Notes under the pieces: generated by a model
Seen by the model: only the letters and a program-made list of their open reading frames with translations
Told to the model about the DNA's origin: nothing
Database searches by the model: none
From: Papaver somniferum
Lineage: Eukaryota > Streptophyta > Magnoliopsida > Ranunculales > Papaveraceae
Direction of reading: 5' to 3'
Assembly (NCBI RefSeq): GCF_003573695.1
Contig: NC_039360.1
Coordinates: forward strand, 66,403,911 to 66,467,910
DNA: 64,000 bases
Shown here: piece after piece, positions 21,421 to 33,690 of the stretch
Layout: every line of letters starts with the position of its first letter
Numbering within the stretch: position 1 is the first letter of the stretch
Translations under genes and position numbers: made by a program

Positions 21421-21945
21421 CGGCACCATGAGCCAATGACATGCCAAGCCCTTGGCCCTAGCCATGCTGGCCGCACCATGCGCCAATGGCATGCCAAACC
21501 CTTGGCCCTAGCCATGCTAGCCTCACCATGCGCCAATGGCATGCCAGACCCTTGTCCCCACCATGCCAAGCCAACCTCACCTTGTCTTGGCCCTACCATA
21601 CCAAGACGTCCAAACCCTTAGCCCTACCATGCCAAGCCAACCACACCTTGCCTTAGACCTAGCCATGCTGGCCGCACCATGCGCCAATGGCATGCCAAAC
21701 CCTTGGCCCCACTATGCCAAGCCATCCGCACCATTCTGCCTTGGCGCCACTATGCCAAGACGTCCGCACCAATATTCCTTGGCCCACTATGCCAAGCCGC
21801 CCGCATCATTCTGCCTTGGCCCCACTATGCCAATCCGTCCGCACCATTCTGCCTTGGCCCCACTATGCCAAGCCGCACGCACCATTCTGCCTTGGCCCCA
21901 CTATGTCAAGCCGTCCGCACCATTCTACCTTACTATACCATGTCG
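21421..21945. repeat. 51-bp and 38-bp tandem arrays in left LTR
   Basis: First, about three to four units of roughly 51 bases with GCGCCAATGGCATGCCA and CTTGGCCCTAGCCATGCTGG (21421-21700). Then about six units of 38 bases with CACTATGCCAAGCCGTCCGC and ACCATTCTGCCTTGGCCC (starts near 21716, 21754, 21791, 21829, 21867, 21905). The arrays share the words GCCAATGGCATGCC and CCATGCC with the 69-bp array, which suggests common descent. Confidence 0.85.
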
Positions 21946-23110
21946 GCCTTCCCTATGCGGCAACTAAAACGAAGGCGTGTGACGATCAACGACCACCCTT
22001 CAATCCTATATGCAAATCCTAGCCGTCCAAGGTCGCCAGACAACGCATGGTAACCTTTGACCCAAAACCCTAGTTTTGTCCACGCCAAACCGCGCCAAGG
22101 CATGCCATGCCACATGTGCCAATGGCGTGCCAACCACCTTGCCGCGCCACGCCATACCGGCCTTCCCTATGCGGCTACAAAAACGAAGGCGTGCGACGAT
22201 CAACGACCACCCTTCAATCCTAGATGCAAATCCTAGCTGTCCAAGGTCGCCAGACAACGCATGGTAACCTTTGGCCCAAAACCCTAGTTTTGGCCACGCC
22301 AAACCGCGCCAAGGCATGCCATGCCACATGTGCCAATGGCATGCCAACCACCTAGCCGCGCCATACCATGCCGGCCTTCCCCATGCGGCTACCAAAATGA
22401 ACGCGTGCGACGATCAAAGGCCACCCTTCAATCCTAGATGCAAATCCTAGCCGTCCAAGGTCGCCAGAAAACGCATGGTAACTTTTGGCCCAAAACCCTA
22501 GTTTTGACCACGCCAAACCATGCCAAGGCATTCCATGCCACATGTGCCAATGGCATGCCAACCACCTTGCCGCGCCACGCCATATCGGCCTTCCCTATGC
22601 GGCTACAAAAACGAAGGCGTGCGACGATCAACGGCCACCCTTCAATCCTAGATGCAAATCCTAGTCTTCCAAGGTCGCCAGACAACGCATGGTAACCTTT
22701 GGCCCAAAATCCTAGTTTTGGCCACGCCAAACCGCGCCAAGGCATGCCATGCCACATGTTCCAATGGCATGCCAACCAGCTTGCCGCGCCATACCATGCC
22801 GACCTTCCTATGCGGCTACCAAAACGAAGACGTGCGCGATCAATGGCCACCCTTCAATCCTAGATGCAAATCCTAGCCGTCCAAGGTCGCCGGACAACAT
22901 GGTAACCTTTGGCTCAAAACCCTAGTTTTGGCCACGCCAAACCGTGCCAAAGCATGCCATGCCACATGTGCCAATGTCGTGCCAACCACCTTGCCGCGCC
23001 ACACCGTCCTTCCCTATGCGGATGCCAAAACGAAGGCCTGCAACGATCAACGACCATCTTTTCATCTAAGATGCAGATCTTAGCCATCCAAGGTTACCAG
23101 CTAACGCATG
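21946..23110. repeat. 215-bp tandem array in left LTR
   Basis: The word CGATCAACG(A/G)CCACCCTTC recurs near 21981, 22197, 22413, 22627, 22839 and 23045, giving about six units of 206-217 bases. Every unit also contains CCGTCCAAGGTCGCCAGACA, ACCCTAGTTTTGGCCACGCC and a CATGTGCCAATGGCATGCCA word related to the shorter arrays. The last unit is most diverged. Confidence 0.88.
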
Positions 23111-25074
23111 GAAACTTTTGGCCCTAGTTTGGTCGCGCCTAAACAAAGCCAAAACCCTAAATTTTGGCCGCGCCTAAACCAGGCCATATAAAAGCCATAC
23201 CGAGCATGCTTTCATGTCATTGGCTACCAAACGAAGGGTTGCAATAATCAACGGCTACCTTTCCTCTTAATATGCAAAATATCGACCGTCGAAGGTCACC
23301 GAGCTGGAAAGTCTCCCAAGCTCGACTTGCCAGACGACAACAACATGCTACATGTTTTCCATGAAAACACTCGAGACATCAACGTATGTCACAAATTGGG
23401 GGATGCTCATTGGGTATTGGTTTGGCGGTTTACAGCGTGCGGCGTACACTACACCCGTTATAAGAAAGTATCATAAGGATGAGGCGGTTAGTAAATACAG
23501 GGAGTAACGGTGAAATACTTTCTTTTATGGAACATCAATTCCAGGCATTACCGGTTACCTCCTCCTCCCATTTACTCACCCGTTTTCCATTTCTTAATGA
23601 GACCAGAGTACGTTTCACTTCGACTTATATAAATATGCATTACCTATTTCCACCGAACAACAAGTTCAGGTCAGGAGCATACAACACTCAGAAAACATTT
23701 GCTAGCTTCCCACTTTATGATACAAGTCGTAGAAAACAAATACTCTTCCAGAATCAAATATTCTGGTCTCAACACTTTCTTCGCTTCCCTCCCCAAAACC
23801 AACCCTTCTCCTTCACTTTGTGACCGAAGCAAGTATGGAACGGCCATTTCTTAGTTTAGGCCGGATTTGTACAGATTGATCTCTCGAATCTAAAGTACTC
23901 CCTTGCAGTACATTGTTTAGGGTTTAAATTCGTTTCTCACCCACACACCCGAAATTACCAAAATCAGCAGAAACCGTTTTCACCCTCAAACAATTGGCGA
24001 CCATAGTGGGAGATTGGTCTTTCGGTTACAATGTCAATTTTCAATCCTCGATCTCATACTTCGACCCAGACGTCAGGACGGTTGAGGAAAACGATCCGCT
24101 CAGGGATCGACGACTCAGCTACCAGAAGGCCCGATACGATCCGCTCAGGGATCGACGACTCAGTTACCAGACGACCCGATTACCAGTCGTGACACCGTAA
24201 GGGGCGACTGGGGACTTCCCAGAGGTTAAAAGCAAACGATCCGCCCAGGGATCGGCGACTCGATTATCAAGTGACCCAGGGATGAATGGGGACTTTCCAC
24301 AATCGCGGTACTTCCCACAAAACTCATACTTGCACCTAACTCATTTTTCGTCAGCATATCCAAAAAACCGAGTAAGTCTTTCCTAGACAAAATACATGGT
24401 TTACTATTTCAAGTTTTCACGGGAATGATAAACCGATAGCCATGTTATGTTTCATCCCATGTCATCTATCGACACACAACGTTCAAGGTTCCATATTTTC
24501 CCTGAGATGTTTGTGTCAATTACAATCATAACCAAAAACAGCATCATCCTAAAACAGTTCATCCCAAATAATAATCCAAAACCCTCTTAGGTAACACTTG
24601 TATATCAACCCAAAAATCCAGAAAATCAAACCATAAACCAGGCGCGTTGTTTGACTTACAAAAAAAAAAGAAAAAAGAGGAGAACCCTAACGCCCGGTTC
24701 TTCGTGGAATCAATCATCTACCCGTACGTACCCACTTTGCATAATAATGATTACCCGTCACTATTCATGAGGTAGCCGACGCTACTACGATGATATTCGA
24801 AGAGGAATTGTTTACGATGAATTATTTCTTCAATTTTATGAAAGGAATCCCTACGGATAGGGTTTACACCAGTTCAAAAGAACAATATTTATACAGATTT
24901 ATGGAAGGCATACCTATGGCTAAGGTTTGCACCAACACAAGAAAAACAAGAAAACAAATTGAAAGAGAAACGCTGGAGCACATACCTGAAATATGCTTTC
25001 CCACTTTATTGCTACCGCGCCACGCCAAGCCAGCGCCATGCCAAGTTAGCGCCTTTCCAATCCAGCGTCCACGC

Positions 25075-25255
25075 CAAGCCAGCGACCATTCCAAGCCGAT
25101 CTAGCGCTAACAGCTTGCATCCATCCAGCGCTAACATCTTTCATCTCTCCAGCGCCATCAGCTTGCATCTCTTCCAGCGCTGACAGCTTGCATTCTTCCA
25201 AGGCTAACAACTTACATCTTCCCAGCGCAAGCAGCTTGCATCCTTCCAGCATTGC
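25075..25255. repeat. degenerate repeat, core CCAGCGCTAACAGCTTGCAT
   Basis: About six units of 24-33 bases with the words AGCGCTAACA and GCTTGCATCC(A/T)TCC lie here, within the internal region of the LARD-like element. Confidence 0.75.
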
Positions 25256-27731
25256 TCTTGAACGCTCAGTAGAAGGGAATCAACAATCCAATTTCATCAC
25301 ACATAGAGATCAGGAACGACTTCTCCAAAATCGAGGCAAGGAGATCGACAACCCCCCTGAGTTCACAAAGACTCTCTTCCCATCAGGAGATGCGTGATTT
25401 CAGGGGACTTCGCCCAAAAAATTGTGCAGTCTATGGTGGAACATTTATGAGAGATTTTATATTTTACCAAGGCGCAACGTCAAGACATATTTGCAGCCCT
25501 CAACCGCGCTGTGTAAGGAAAACATCTATTTCCAGCCAAGAAGCTGTTCCCAAAAACATCTATTTCCAGCCAAGAAGTCGTTCCCAAACCCATACCTCTC
25601 TTGGAAAGCACGATAGATGGAACTGGGGACTCCTAACCACTATTCACTTGAAGGGTGTCCAGTTTGACAGCACACTGATTGAAACAGCCTCTCCGCTTCA
25701 ACGTCCTCCAGCAGCGGCTCCGCTTCATTGTTCACTTCAGCAGCCGCTCCGCTTCAGCATTCTCTCCATAAGCTGCTCCAGGATCGAAGCCGAAGCTTCA
25801 GCGTTTGTCTTCTTAAGTTTCAACATCCTCTCCAAGAGACGAAGTCGCCTCAACGCCGCTTCCTCCTTCCAAGGATCGTACCGGGGCCTCCACTCCTTCC
25901 TGCAAACGGTCGTACATCCACGCTCCTCATGTCAAGGATCATGATCGCAGCCAGCCAATCTTCGTAGTCATGACCGCCTTTTGAACCATCCCGCCAAAAC
26001 TCATGATCATGGACAGTTTGCTCGCTTACGCATCCAGCTAATCCTTTTACTTCCATGGATGCCCATACAATTCCATCCAACCTACTTTGTTACCACGACA
26101 ATGTAGTCTCTTCTGATTACATCTGCTACCAAGAACTGTTACCACTCATTTGTTGATACCAGCCAGAGCTTCACCACAGCAGCAATCACTACAAAGATGA
26201 AAACATGTAAACCATACTTGGGGACTGAGGATATACACGGAATCCCTTCACTGTCAAAGCTCAGAAGACACAGTCAACCAAAAGGCCATAGCCACAACAA
26301 GGTCATCTACTCTTCAAGGGTGCAGCGCAAGAATATCATCACTGCTCTGTCTAGAAGACGCCTTCAACACTTTGCGAGGCCGCGGAGGATCCCAAGCCTG
26401 CTTAGAGGAAAATAACTTCAGAAACTAAAGAAAAATGCGACTGGGGACTGCTCATCGCACTCGAAGACTATCAAAAACTCATGAGATAACTCCAGAGACG
26501 CGGCTGAAACATTTTCTTGAAGAAATAGAGGAAGCCACGATAAAAAACATAACTCTCTCATTTCTACCTCTTCGCCATCCAGAATATTTCGTCCATGGAT
26601 ATTCTGAGCATCCCAGCATCGCATCCAAAAGAATACAATAAGCTTGTATCAAACCTCGTGGACGTGGAGTCAAGACGATGCAATGAAAGTAGGCTACACA
26701 TGGGGACTACCAGCATGGGACGCTTTCACTCCCCTCAACCAGGTTATTTCTGATTCCAACATCATCACTGTCGAAGTTTTACGAGCTACGGGAATTTCTC
26801 AACACAAAGCCGTACATGTGCATCGAAGACTCCAAAAGCACGCCACAGAGATACATTCACATGTTCGGCCGTTCCATCGGATCTAACAGAAATATAACTG
26901 GGGACTGCTCGCCGCATCTCATTCCACACGATAGTCCAAGATTCAGAAGATGGTTCGAAGGATGTCTCTTGGAACAAAGTCCTTAAAGACTTGATAACAT
27001 CATGTCGGTAACGAAACGTCTCCCAACTCATCTATTTCATTCAGTGGCTCCGGAAGATTTCGACCATAAAAGAATCCACAACATACTGTCATCGCGATCA
27101 GAATGTCCAGGACTGAACAACAAAAAATCAAGGATGGACCGACAACGCAACCACATCCATCAGTCCCAAGAATGCAATGGAGTTTGGTAAATTTTGGAAT
27201 CCACTGGAGAGACACTGCAGACGAAAGCACGGATCCGGACGAGCGACGGAAAAAAGAAGAAGGTCAATACCTCTTTTCATATGGAAGAAGTTTCTAGAGT
27301 TTGCATAAAATAAAGTTTCCTTCTTGCCCCATGAACGGGAATAAATGACTCGTCGCGACTATGTTACCCCGGGCCCGCAACATCCCTCTTGAGTTTCACT
27401 GTCGGGACGTTTTCACCTCCTAAACGAGCTCAAAACCTAAATATTCCCTCGTCTGAAGATATGAAATTCTTTTCCGGCTAGATGGAGGGGAGAAACGTCA
27501 AAATCCGAGTTTGTACGAGAATTCTACAACGATTCTAGTAAGGGGCGCTAATTAGGGTTTCGGCATGCCAAACCCAAATTTAGACAAAGTTGCCAGGCAC
27601 CATCACTACCATTTGATAATCGAAGTTCCATCATCATCACCATCTTTTGGTAGCCGAAGTTCCGAAACCAGTTTACACCATTCTGTGGACTGAAGACAGT
27701 TTCCACCATTTCGCGGACCGAAGCCAGTTTC

Positions 27732-28017
27732 CTCCCATTCCAAGCCGACCGACGCCTGCGGCTCCCATTCCAAGCCGACCAACGTGTGCGTCTCCCATTC
27801 CAAGCCGACCGAAGCCTACGACTCCCATTCCAAGACGACCAACGCGTACGACTCTCATTCCATGCCGACCGACGCCTGCGGCTCCCATTCCAAGTCAACC
27901 AACGTGTGCGGCTCCCATTCCAAGCCCGGCCAACGCGTGCGGCTCCCATTCCAAGCCCGACCAACGCGTGCGGCTCCCATTCCAAGCCGACCGACGCCTG
28001 CGGCTCCCATTCCAAGC
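27732..28017. repeat. 30-bp minisatellite (CTCCCATTCCAAGCCGACC)
   Basis: Ten units begin near 27732, 27762, 27792, 27822, 27852, 27882, 27912, 27943, 27974 and 28004. The period is 30, later 31, bases. The variable half of each unit ends CGCCTGCGG or CGTGTGCGG. Frames stay open across it on both strands because the period is a multiple of three. Confidence 0.9.
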
Positions 28018-28247
28018 TGGCAATCTATATATCACCACTTCACGGTCTAGCCAGCAACACCACAAGTAGAATCTATGCAAGGCCTCCAACACGAGAATCA
28101 TGAACTCTCCTTACCTCTCGAAAAAGGTTATCCGGGTCTTCCTGAACATCTTTTCACGACCTTTCATTTTGATTTTGTCCTCGCCTGTCACCATCTTATG
28201 CTTACCTCGCAACAATGCTCCTGTTCCGAGCTAAGCAGGGGACTTAA

Positions 28248-31200
28248 TGTTGATGGTGGTTTTTAGCTTAGGATTAAAATCGTAAAACCATACATCTGAC
28301 ATGACGTCACTATGACCACTAACGCATTTATTGAATCAATCAGCATGCCTACGTAAGAATTACCAAGGTACCTTTTTTTTATACATGTGTCATGTTCCAC
28401 GGCATAACCCTTAGTATTGACCGACATCATCTTCGTACATACCAAACCCTAATTCTCACGCCACCGTGCCAATGGCAAACCATGCCAGCCACGTCTCCGC
28501 GCCAAGGCATGCTAACCATGCCAGCCGCACCACCGTTCCAATGACAAACCATGCCACCAAGGCATGCCAACCATGCCATACGCACCACCGTGCCAATGGC
28601 AAACCATGCCAGCCACATCTCCGCGCTGATGAGTGCCAAATATTGTATATATTTATCCCTTTTTGTTGGCATTTAACTCATCTTTTATGCATTAATTATA
28701 CATTTTATCCCATATTCTGTGTTTTCATTGTTTTAAAGAATAAATATTTTTATTAATTAATTTTGCATTTTTAGGTAATAAATAAAGTCTGGATGACTTG
28801 CGGAGCAAAAAGAGCAGAAAAGTAGTGAAAAGCCGGGAGAAATCACGCAAGGAAGCCGCGAAGAATGGTGCGCACAACCTCATTTTCTACACACAAAAAC
28901 GCCTCCGTTCTCAGCCATCAGATCAGTTCTCAGAAGCATCCGATGGTCGCTCCTTCATAGAGCATCAAAATCTGAAGTCTCTGCCAAGCACCACAGCGCG
29001 GAAATTCCAAGCCTTCAGATTAGATGGTAGTTGAATCCAACGGTCTCTCCCTTGCTGTTCATCGAAGTTTGATATCTCCGCCTTACACTACAGTACCTAA
29101 CTCCATCAAGTACCGTTCGTTTCGTTGTATCTCTTCATCCGACAGTCTCTCATCGCCTGCCTCCGCATCGCCGTCAGATCCACCTACCATCTTCCCATCC
29201 ATCGCTCCTTGTCGCAGATCATCAAACCTCGCTGCACCCGCCTCACACCCGAGCAACCTAACCCTATATCCATCGCCAAACACTCCCCTCCTTCTTTCCA
29301 TCGACTTCTTTCTCCCTCACCCTCTGCAACCACCATACTCTGCAACCACCATCACCTTCACCACCAACTCCATCACCACCACCACTCCCTGTCGCCACCA
29401 AATCACCTTACAAACGCAACCCACCTTCACCACCAACTATCCATGATGATTTTCAATCCCTTCATCAACATCACACGACCTCAGTGACGTGTGGAATTGG
29501 TGAGAGTGATTGCATGTCATCAATCGAGGACAACAAGGCTATGGAGAGGTAGAGAAAGAGAATTGGCATCATGGGTTGCGACTATCACGATGGATTAGGT
29601 AATTGAGACAACCTAATTTCTATTTTGTGTAATTTGGGGAAGAACAAACCCTAATTTTGGGGGAATTAGGTATTTAGGGAAATTGAAGCTTGTAACTATA
29701 AATAGAGAATGGGTGTGGTGTAGAAAGATAGACTGGGTTAGCCAGTTTCATACTTAAGAGGCCTGGACTAGCCAGGACCTCAACTGTCATGTTTTAGTTC
29801 AATTTGATGCTTTGTTTTATGTTCATGTTCCACTTGCAATTTCAATTCCAGTTCTTTATCACAGTTGACAGTTGGATGTTGTATGTTGTTTTGAGTTCAA
29901 TTTCATTTCTGTTAATGTGTGTGAAGTCAATTTTAGTTTTATGCTGTGATGTTTAGTTTCTTCAATTCTAGTTAATTTCTAGTGCATAATCCTGTTAGTG
30001 TTAATTCTGTTTAATGTTAATGTTAGTTTAAATGCTCAATTGTGTTTCAATTCATTGTCAAGAAGTGATGGAATGTTAGGCTAGAAGCTTTGAAGCATTG
30101 TTTTGATTGAGCAATGGGAGAAATTAGTGCTCATAGCAAGCTAATTCTCTTTCCCATTCCATTTGTATGCTTAGGATGCATTGTGTTGATTGAGCATTGG
30201 GAGAAATTAGTGCTCATAGCAAGCTAATTCTCTTCTCATTCCATTTGTATGCATAGAGCCACTGCCTTGGCCTTGTTTTGTCACCACTGTTAGCTTCACC
30301 ATCTCCCCTGCCCTTGGCTTAGGCCTTGGTTCACTTCCATTGTTGTTGTTTTCTTCATTGTCTTCATTGTCTTGTTTTATTTACTGCATTGCCTTTGCTT
30401 TATTGCCTTGTTTTCCCACTGTTTTCTTCCTTGCCTTGTGCTGCTGCTGCTGCAACCCTGTTGCTGCTGCTGCTCCCCTTCCCCTGCTGCTGCAACTGAG
30501 CTTGGCTCACAACAATCCCAAAAGCCCAAGCTCAGTTCTAAGCCCACTGTCCATTGTTTGTACAAACTGAAGCCCATTTCATTAAGGCTAAAAGCCCAAT
30601 TCAGTCAACTGTGGGCTTAATCAAAAGCCTAAGTTTAAGGCCAAAGCCCATTTACACTTCAAAGACTAACTGAGCCCAAGCTCAGTTCATTTTATTGTTA
30701 TCAAACCCATTAGTACTCAAAGCCCAATTTAAGCCAAAAGGCTTCATAGCCCAATAACAGCTAGAACCTAAAATAGTTAGAAACAACAAAACACTCCCAA
30801 TCTCTGTGGATCGACCCGTACTTGCACGAGCTACAACTGACGACCGTGCACTTGCGGTATTACTGTAGGCCCGCGTTTTCATTTCGCTTTAATTTTCACG
30901 CCTTTCCGGGGCCCACCAAGTTTTTGGCGCCAAGGCATGCCAACCATGCCAGCCGCACCACCGTGCCAATGGAAAACCATGCCAGCCACCTCTCCGCGCC
31001 AAGGCATGCCAACCATGCCAGCCGCACCACTATGCCAATGGCAAACCATGCCAGCCACATCTTCGCGCCAAGGCATGCCAACCATACCAGCCGCACCAAT
31101 GTGCCAATGACAAACCATGCCAGCCACATCACCGCGCCAAGGCATGCCAACCATGCCAGCCGCACCACTGTGCCAATGGAAAACCATGCCATCCACATCT

Positions 31201-33685
31201 TCGCGCCAAGGCATGCAAACCATGCCAGCCGCGCTACTGTGCCAATGGCAAACCATGCCAGCCACGTTTACCGCGCCATGGCATGACAGCCATGCTGGCC
31301 GCACCATGCGCCAATGGCATGCTAAACCCTTGGACCTAGCCATACTGGTCGCACCATGCTCCAATGGCATGCCAGACCCTTGGCCCTAGTCATGCTAGCT
31401 GCACCATGCGCCAATGGCATGTCAGGCCCTTGGCCCCACCATGCCAAGCCAACCGTACCTTGCCTTCGCCCTCGCCATGCTGGCCGCACCATGCGCCAAT
31501 GGCATGCCAAACCCTTAGCCCCACTATGCCAAGCCATCCGCACCATTATGCCTTGGCCCCACTATGCCAAGCCGTCCGCACCAATCTGCCTTGGCCCCAC
31601 CATGCCAAGCCGCCCGCACCATTCTGCCTTGGCCCCACTATGCCAAGCCATCCGCACCATTCTGCCTTGGCCCCACTATGCCAAGCCATCCGCACCATTC
31701 TGCCTTGGCCCCACTATGCCAAGCCGTCCGCACCATTCTGCCTTGGCCCCACTATGCCTAGCCGCCCGCACCATTCTTCCTTGGCCCCACTATGCCAAGC
31801 CGTCCGCACCATTCTGCCTTACTATACCATGCCGGCCTTCCTTCTGCGGCTACCAAAACGAAGGCGTGCGACGATCAACGGCCACCCTTCAATCCTAGAT
31901 GCAAATCCTAGCCGTCCAAGGTCGCCAGACAATGCATGGTAACCTTTGGCCTAAAACCCTAGTTTTGGCCACGCCAAACCGCGCCAAGGCATGCCATGCC
32001 ACATGTGCCAATGGCATGCCAACCACTTTGCCGCGCCGTATCATGCCGACCTTCCTTATGCGGCTACCAAAACGAAGGCGTGCGATGATCAACAACCACC
32101 CTTCAATCCTAGATGCAAATCTTAGCCGTCCAAGGTTGCCATAAAACTCATGGTAACTTTTGGCCCAAAACCCTAGTTTTGGCCACGCCAAACCTGCCAA
32201 GGCATGCCATGCCACATGTGCCAATGGCATGCCAACCACCTTGCCGCGCCACGCCATACCGGCCTTCCCTATGCGGATAAAAAAACAAAGGCGTGCGACG
32301 ATCAACGACCACCCTTCAATCCTTGATGCAAATCCTAACCGTCCAAGGTCGCCAGACAACACATGGTAACCTTTGGCCCAAAAACCTAGTTTTGGCCACG
32401 CCAAACCGCGCTAAGGCATGCCATGCCACATGTGCCAATGGTATGCCAACCACCTTTCCGCGCCATACCATGCCTACCTTCCCTATGCGGCTACCAAAAC
32501 GAAGGCGTGCGACGATCAACGACCACCCTTCAATCCTAGATGCAAATCCTAGCCGTCCAAGGTCGCCAGACAACGGATGTTAACCTTTGTCCCAAAACCC
32601 TAGTTTTGGCCACGCCAAACCGTGCCAAGGCATGCCATGCCACATGTTCCAATGGCATGCCAACCACCTTGTCGCGCCACACCGGCCTTCCCTATGCGGA
32701 TGCCAAAATGAAGGCATGCAATGATCAACGACCACCTTTTCATCTAAGATGCAGATCTTAGCCGTCCAAGGTTACCAACTAACGCATGACAACTTTTGGC
32801 CCTAGTTTGGTTGCGCCTAAACAAAGCCAAAACCCTAACTTTTGGCCGCGCCTAAACCAGGCCATATAAAAGCCATACCGATCATGCTTTTATACCAGTG
32901 GCTACCAAACGAAGGGTTCCAATAATCAACGGCTACCTTTCCTCTTAAGATGCAAAATCCCGACCGTCGAAGGTCACCGAGCCGGCAAGTCTCCCAAGCT
33001 CGACTTGCCAGACGACAACAACATGCTACATGTTTTCAATGAGAACACTCTAGACATCAACGCATGTCACAAACTTGGGGATGCTCATTGGGTATTGGTT
33101 TGGTTGTTTGCAGCGTGCGGCGTACACTACGCCCGTTATAAGAAAGTATCATAAGGATGAGGCGGTTAGTAAATACAGGGAGTAATGGTGAAACACTTTA
33201 TTTTATGGAATATCAATTCCAGGCGTTACCGGTTACCACCTCCTCCTATTTACTCACCCGTTTTCCATTTCTTAATGAGACCATAGTACGTTTCACTTCG
33301 ACTTATATAAATAGGCATTACCTATTTCCACCGAAAAACAAGTTTAGGTCAGGAGCATACAACACTCAGAAAACATTTGCTAGCTTTCCATTTGTTAGCT
33401 TCCCACTTTCTGATACAAGTCGTAGAAAACAACTACTCTTCCAGAATCAACTATTCTGGTCTCAACACTTTCTTCGCTTCTCTCCCCAAAACCAACCCTT
33501 CTTCTTCACTTTGTGACCGAAGCAAGTATGGAACGACCATTTCTTGGTTTAGGCCGGATTTATACAGATTTATCTCTCGAATCTAAAGTACTCCCTTGCA
33601 GTACATTGTTTAGGGTTTAAATTCGTTTCTCACCCATACACCCAAAATTACCAAAATCAGCAGAAACCGTTTTCACCCTCAAACA
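28248..33685 (+). repeat. right LTR of the LARD-like element (split)
   Basis: The LTR spans 28248-28626 and 30927-33685, about 3.1 kb without the insert. It carries the same arrays as the left LTR: 69-bp units (28465-28626 and 30927-31280), 51-bp units (31290-31510), about eight 38-bp units (31529-31820, against six on the left) and five to six 215-bp units (31860-32770). A TATA box lies at 33304-33313. Array copy numbers differ between the two LTRs. Confidence 0.85.
28627..30926 (+). mobile_element. Ty3-gypsy LTR nested in the right LTR
   Basis: A 2.3-kb segment interrupts a 69-bp unit between CTCCGCGC and GCGCCAAGGC. It starts TGATGAGTGCCAAATATTG and ends GGGGCCCACCAAGTTTTT, directly followed by GGCGCC. 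The closing stretch (GATCGACCCGTACTTGCACG, then GTGCACTTGCGGTATTACTG) is typical of large gypsy-type LTRs of plants. A TATA box lies near 29697-29704. Inside are an approximately 80-bp tandem duplication (30100-30235, GGGAGAAATTAGTGCTCATA) and a CTG/CTGCTG-rich stretch (30440-30495). No internal coding region follows, so it is a solo LTR or an LTR cut at its primer site. Confidence 0.75.
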
Positions 33686-33690
33686 GGAAG

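Larger units (their letters stand above)
20592..23992 (+). repeat. left LTR of the LARD-like element
   Basis: It is 3.4 kb long. The first 200 bases are unique; 20810-23110 consist of four successive tandem arrays; then unique sequence with a TATA box (TATATAAATA, 23626-23635) and about 360 bases to the end. Long open frames in the array part on both strands come from the repeat period (69 bases = 23 codons) and not from genes. Confidence 0.85.
23993..28247 (+). other. internal region of the LARD-like element
   Basis: It starts ATTGGCGACCATAGTGGGAG, which fits a primer-binding site in the position of Ty3-gypsy elements. No protein of more than about 180 codons is open and none resembles gag or pol. 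Features seen: a 45-base duplication around GATCCGCTCAGGGATCGACG (24095-24180), repeats at 25075-25255 and 27732-28017, and at least seven copies of the word TGGGGACT spread along the region. The purine tract AGCAGGGGACTTAA (28234-28247) abuts the right LTR. Confidence 0.7.
20592..33685 (+). mobile_element. large LTR retroelement without pol (LARD-like)
   Basis: Two long LTRs (20592-23992 and 28248-33685, the second split by a later insertion) surround a 4.26-kb internal region. The target duplication GGAAG is exact (20587-20591 and 33686-33690). Both LTRs run TGTTGATGG...CTCAAACA, so they have canonical TG/CA ends. A primer-site-like TTGGCGACC follows the left LTR and a purine tract precedes the right one. 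I found no gag, protease, integrase or reverse transcriptase, so it resembles a large retrotransposon derivative that depends on a related autonomous element. Confidence 0.85.

Noticed and set aside
20810..23110. Possible CRISPR-like array
   Set aside because: Units are directly adjacent minisatellite copies without unique spacers, in a plant retroelement LTR.
20736..23127. Many long open frames on both strands (up to 231 codons)
   Set aside because: They lie in tandem arrays whose period (69) is a multiple of three; composition is repetitive (HANHASRTT- and GMVCHWHS-type), and all frames stay open alike.
27548..28103. Repetitive frames of 155 and 140 codons
   Set aside because: They are by-products of the 30-bp minisatellite.
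29024..29487. Ser/Pro/Thr-rich frames of 120-140 codons
   Set aside because: They lie inside the nested gypsy LTR and show no domain; a CAC/ACC-rich stretch keeps them open.
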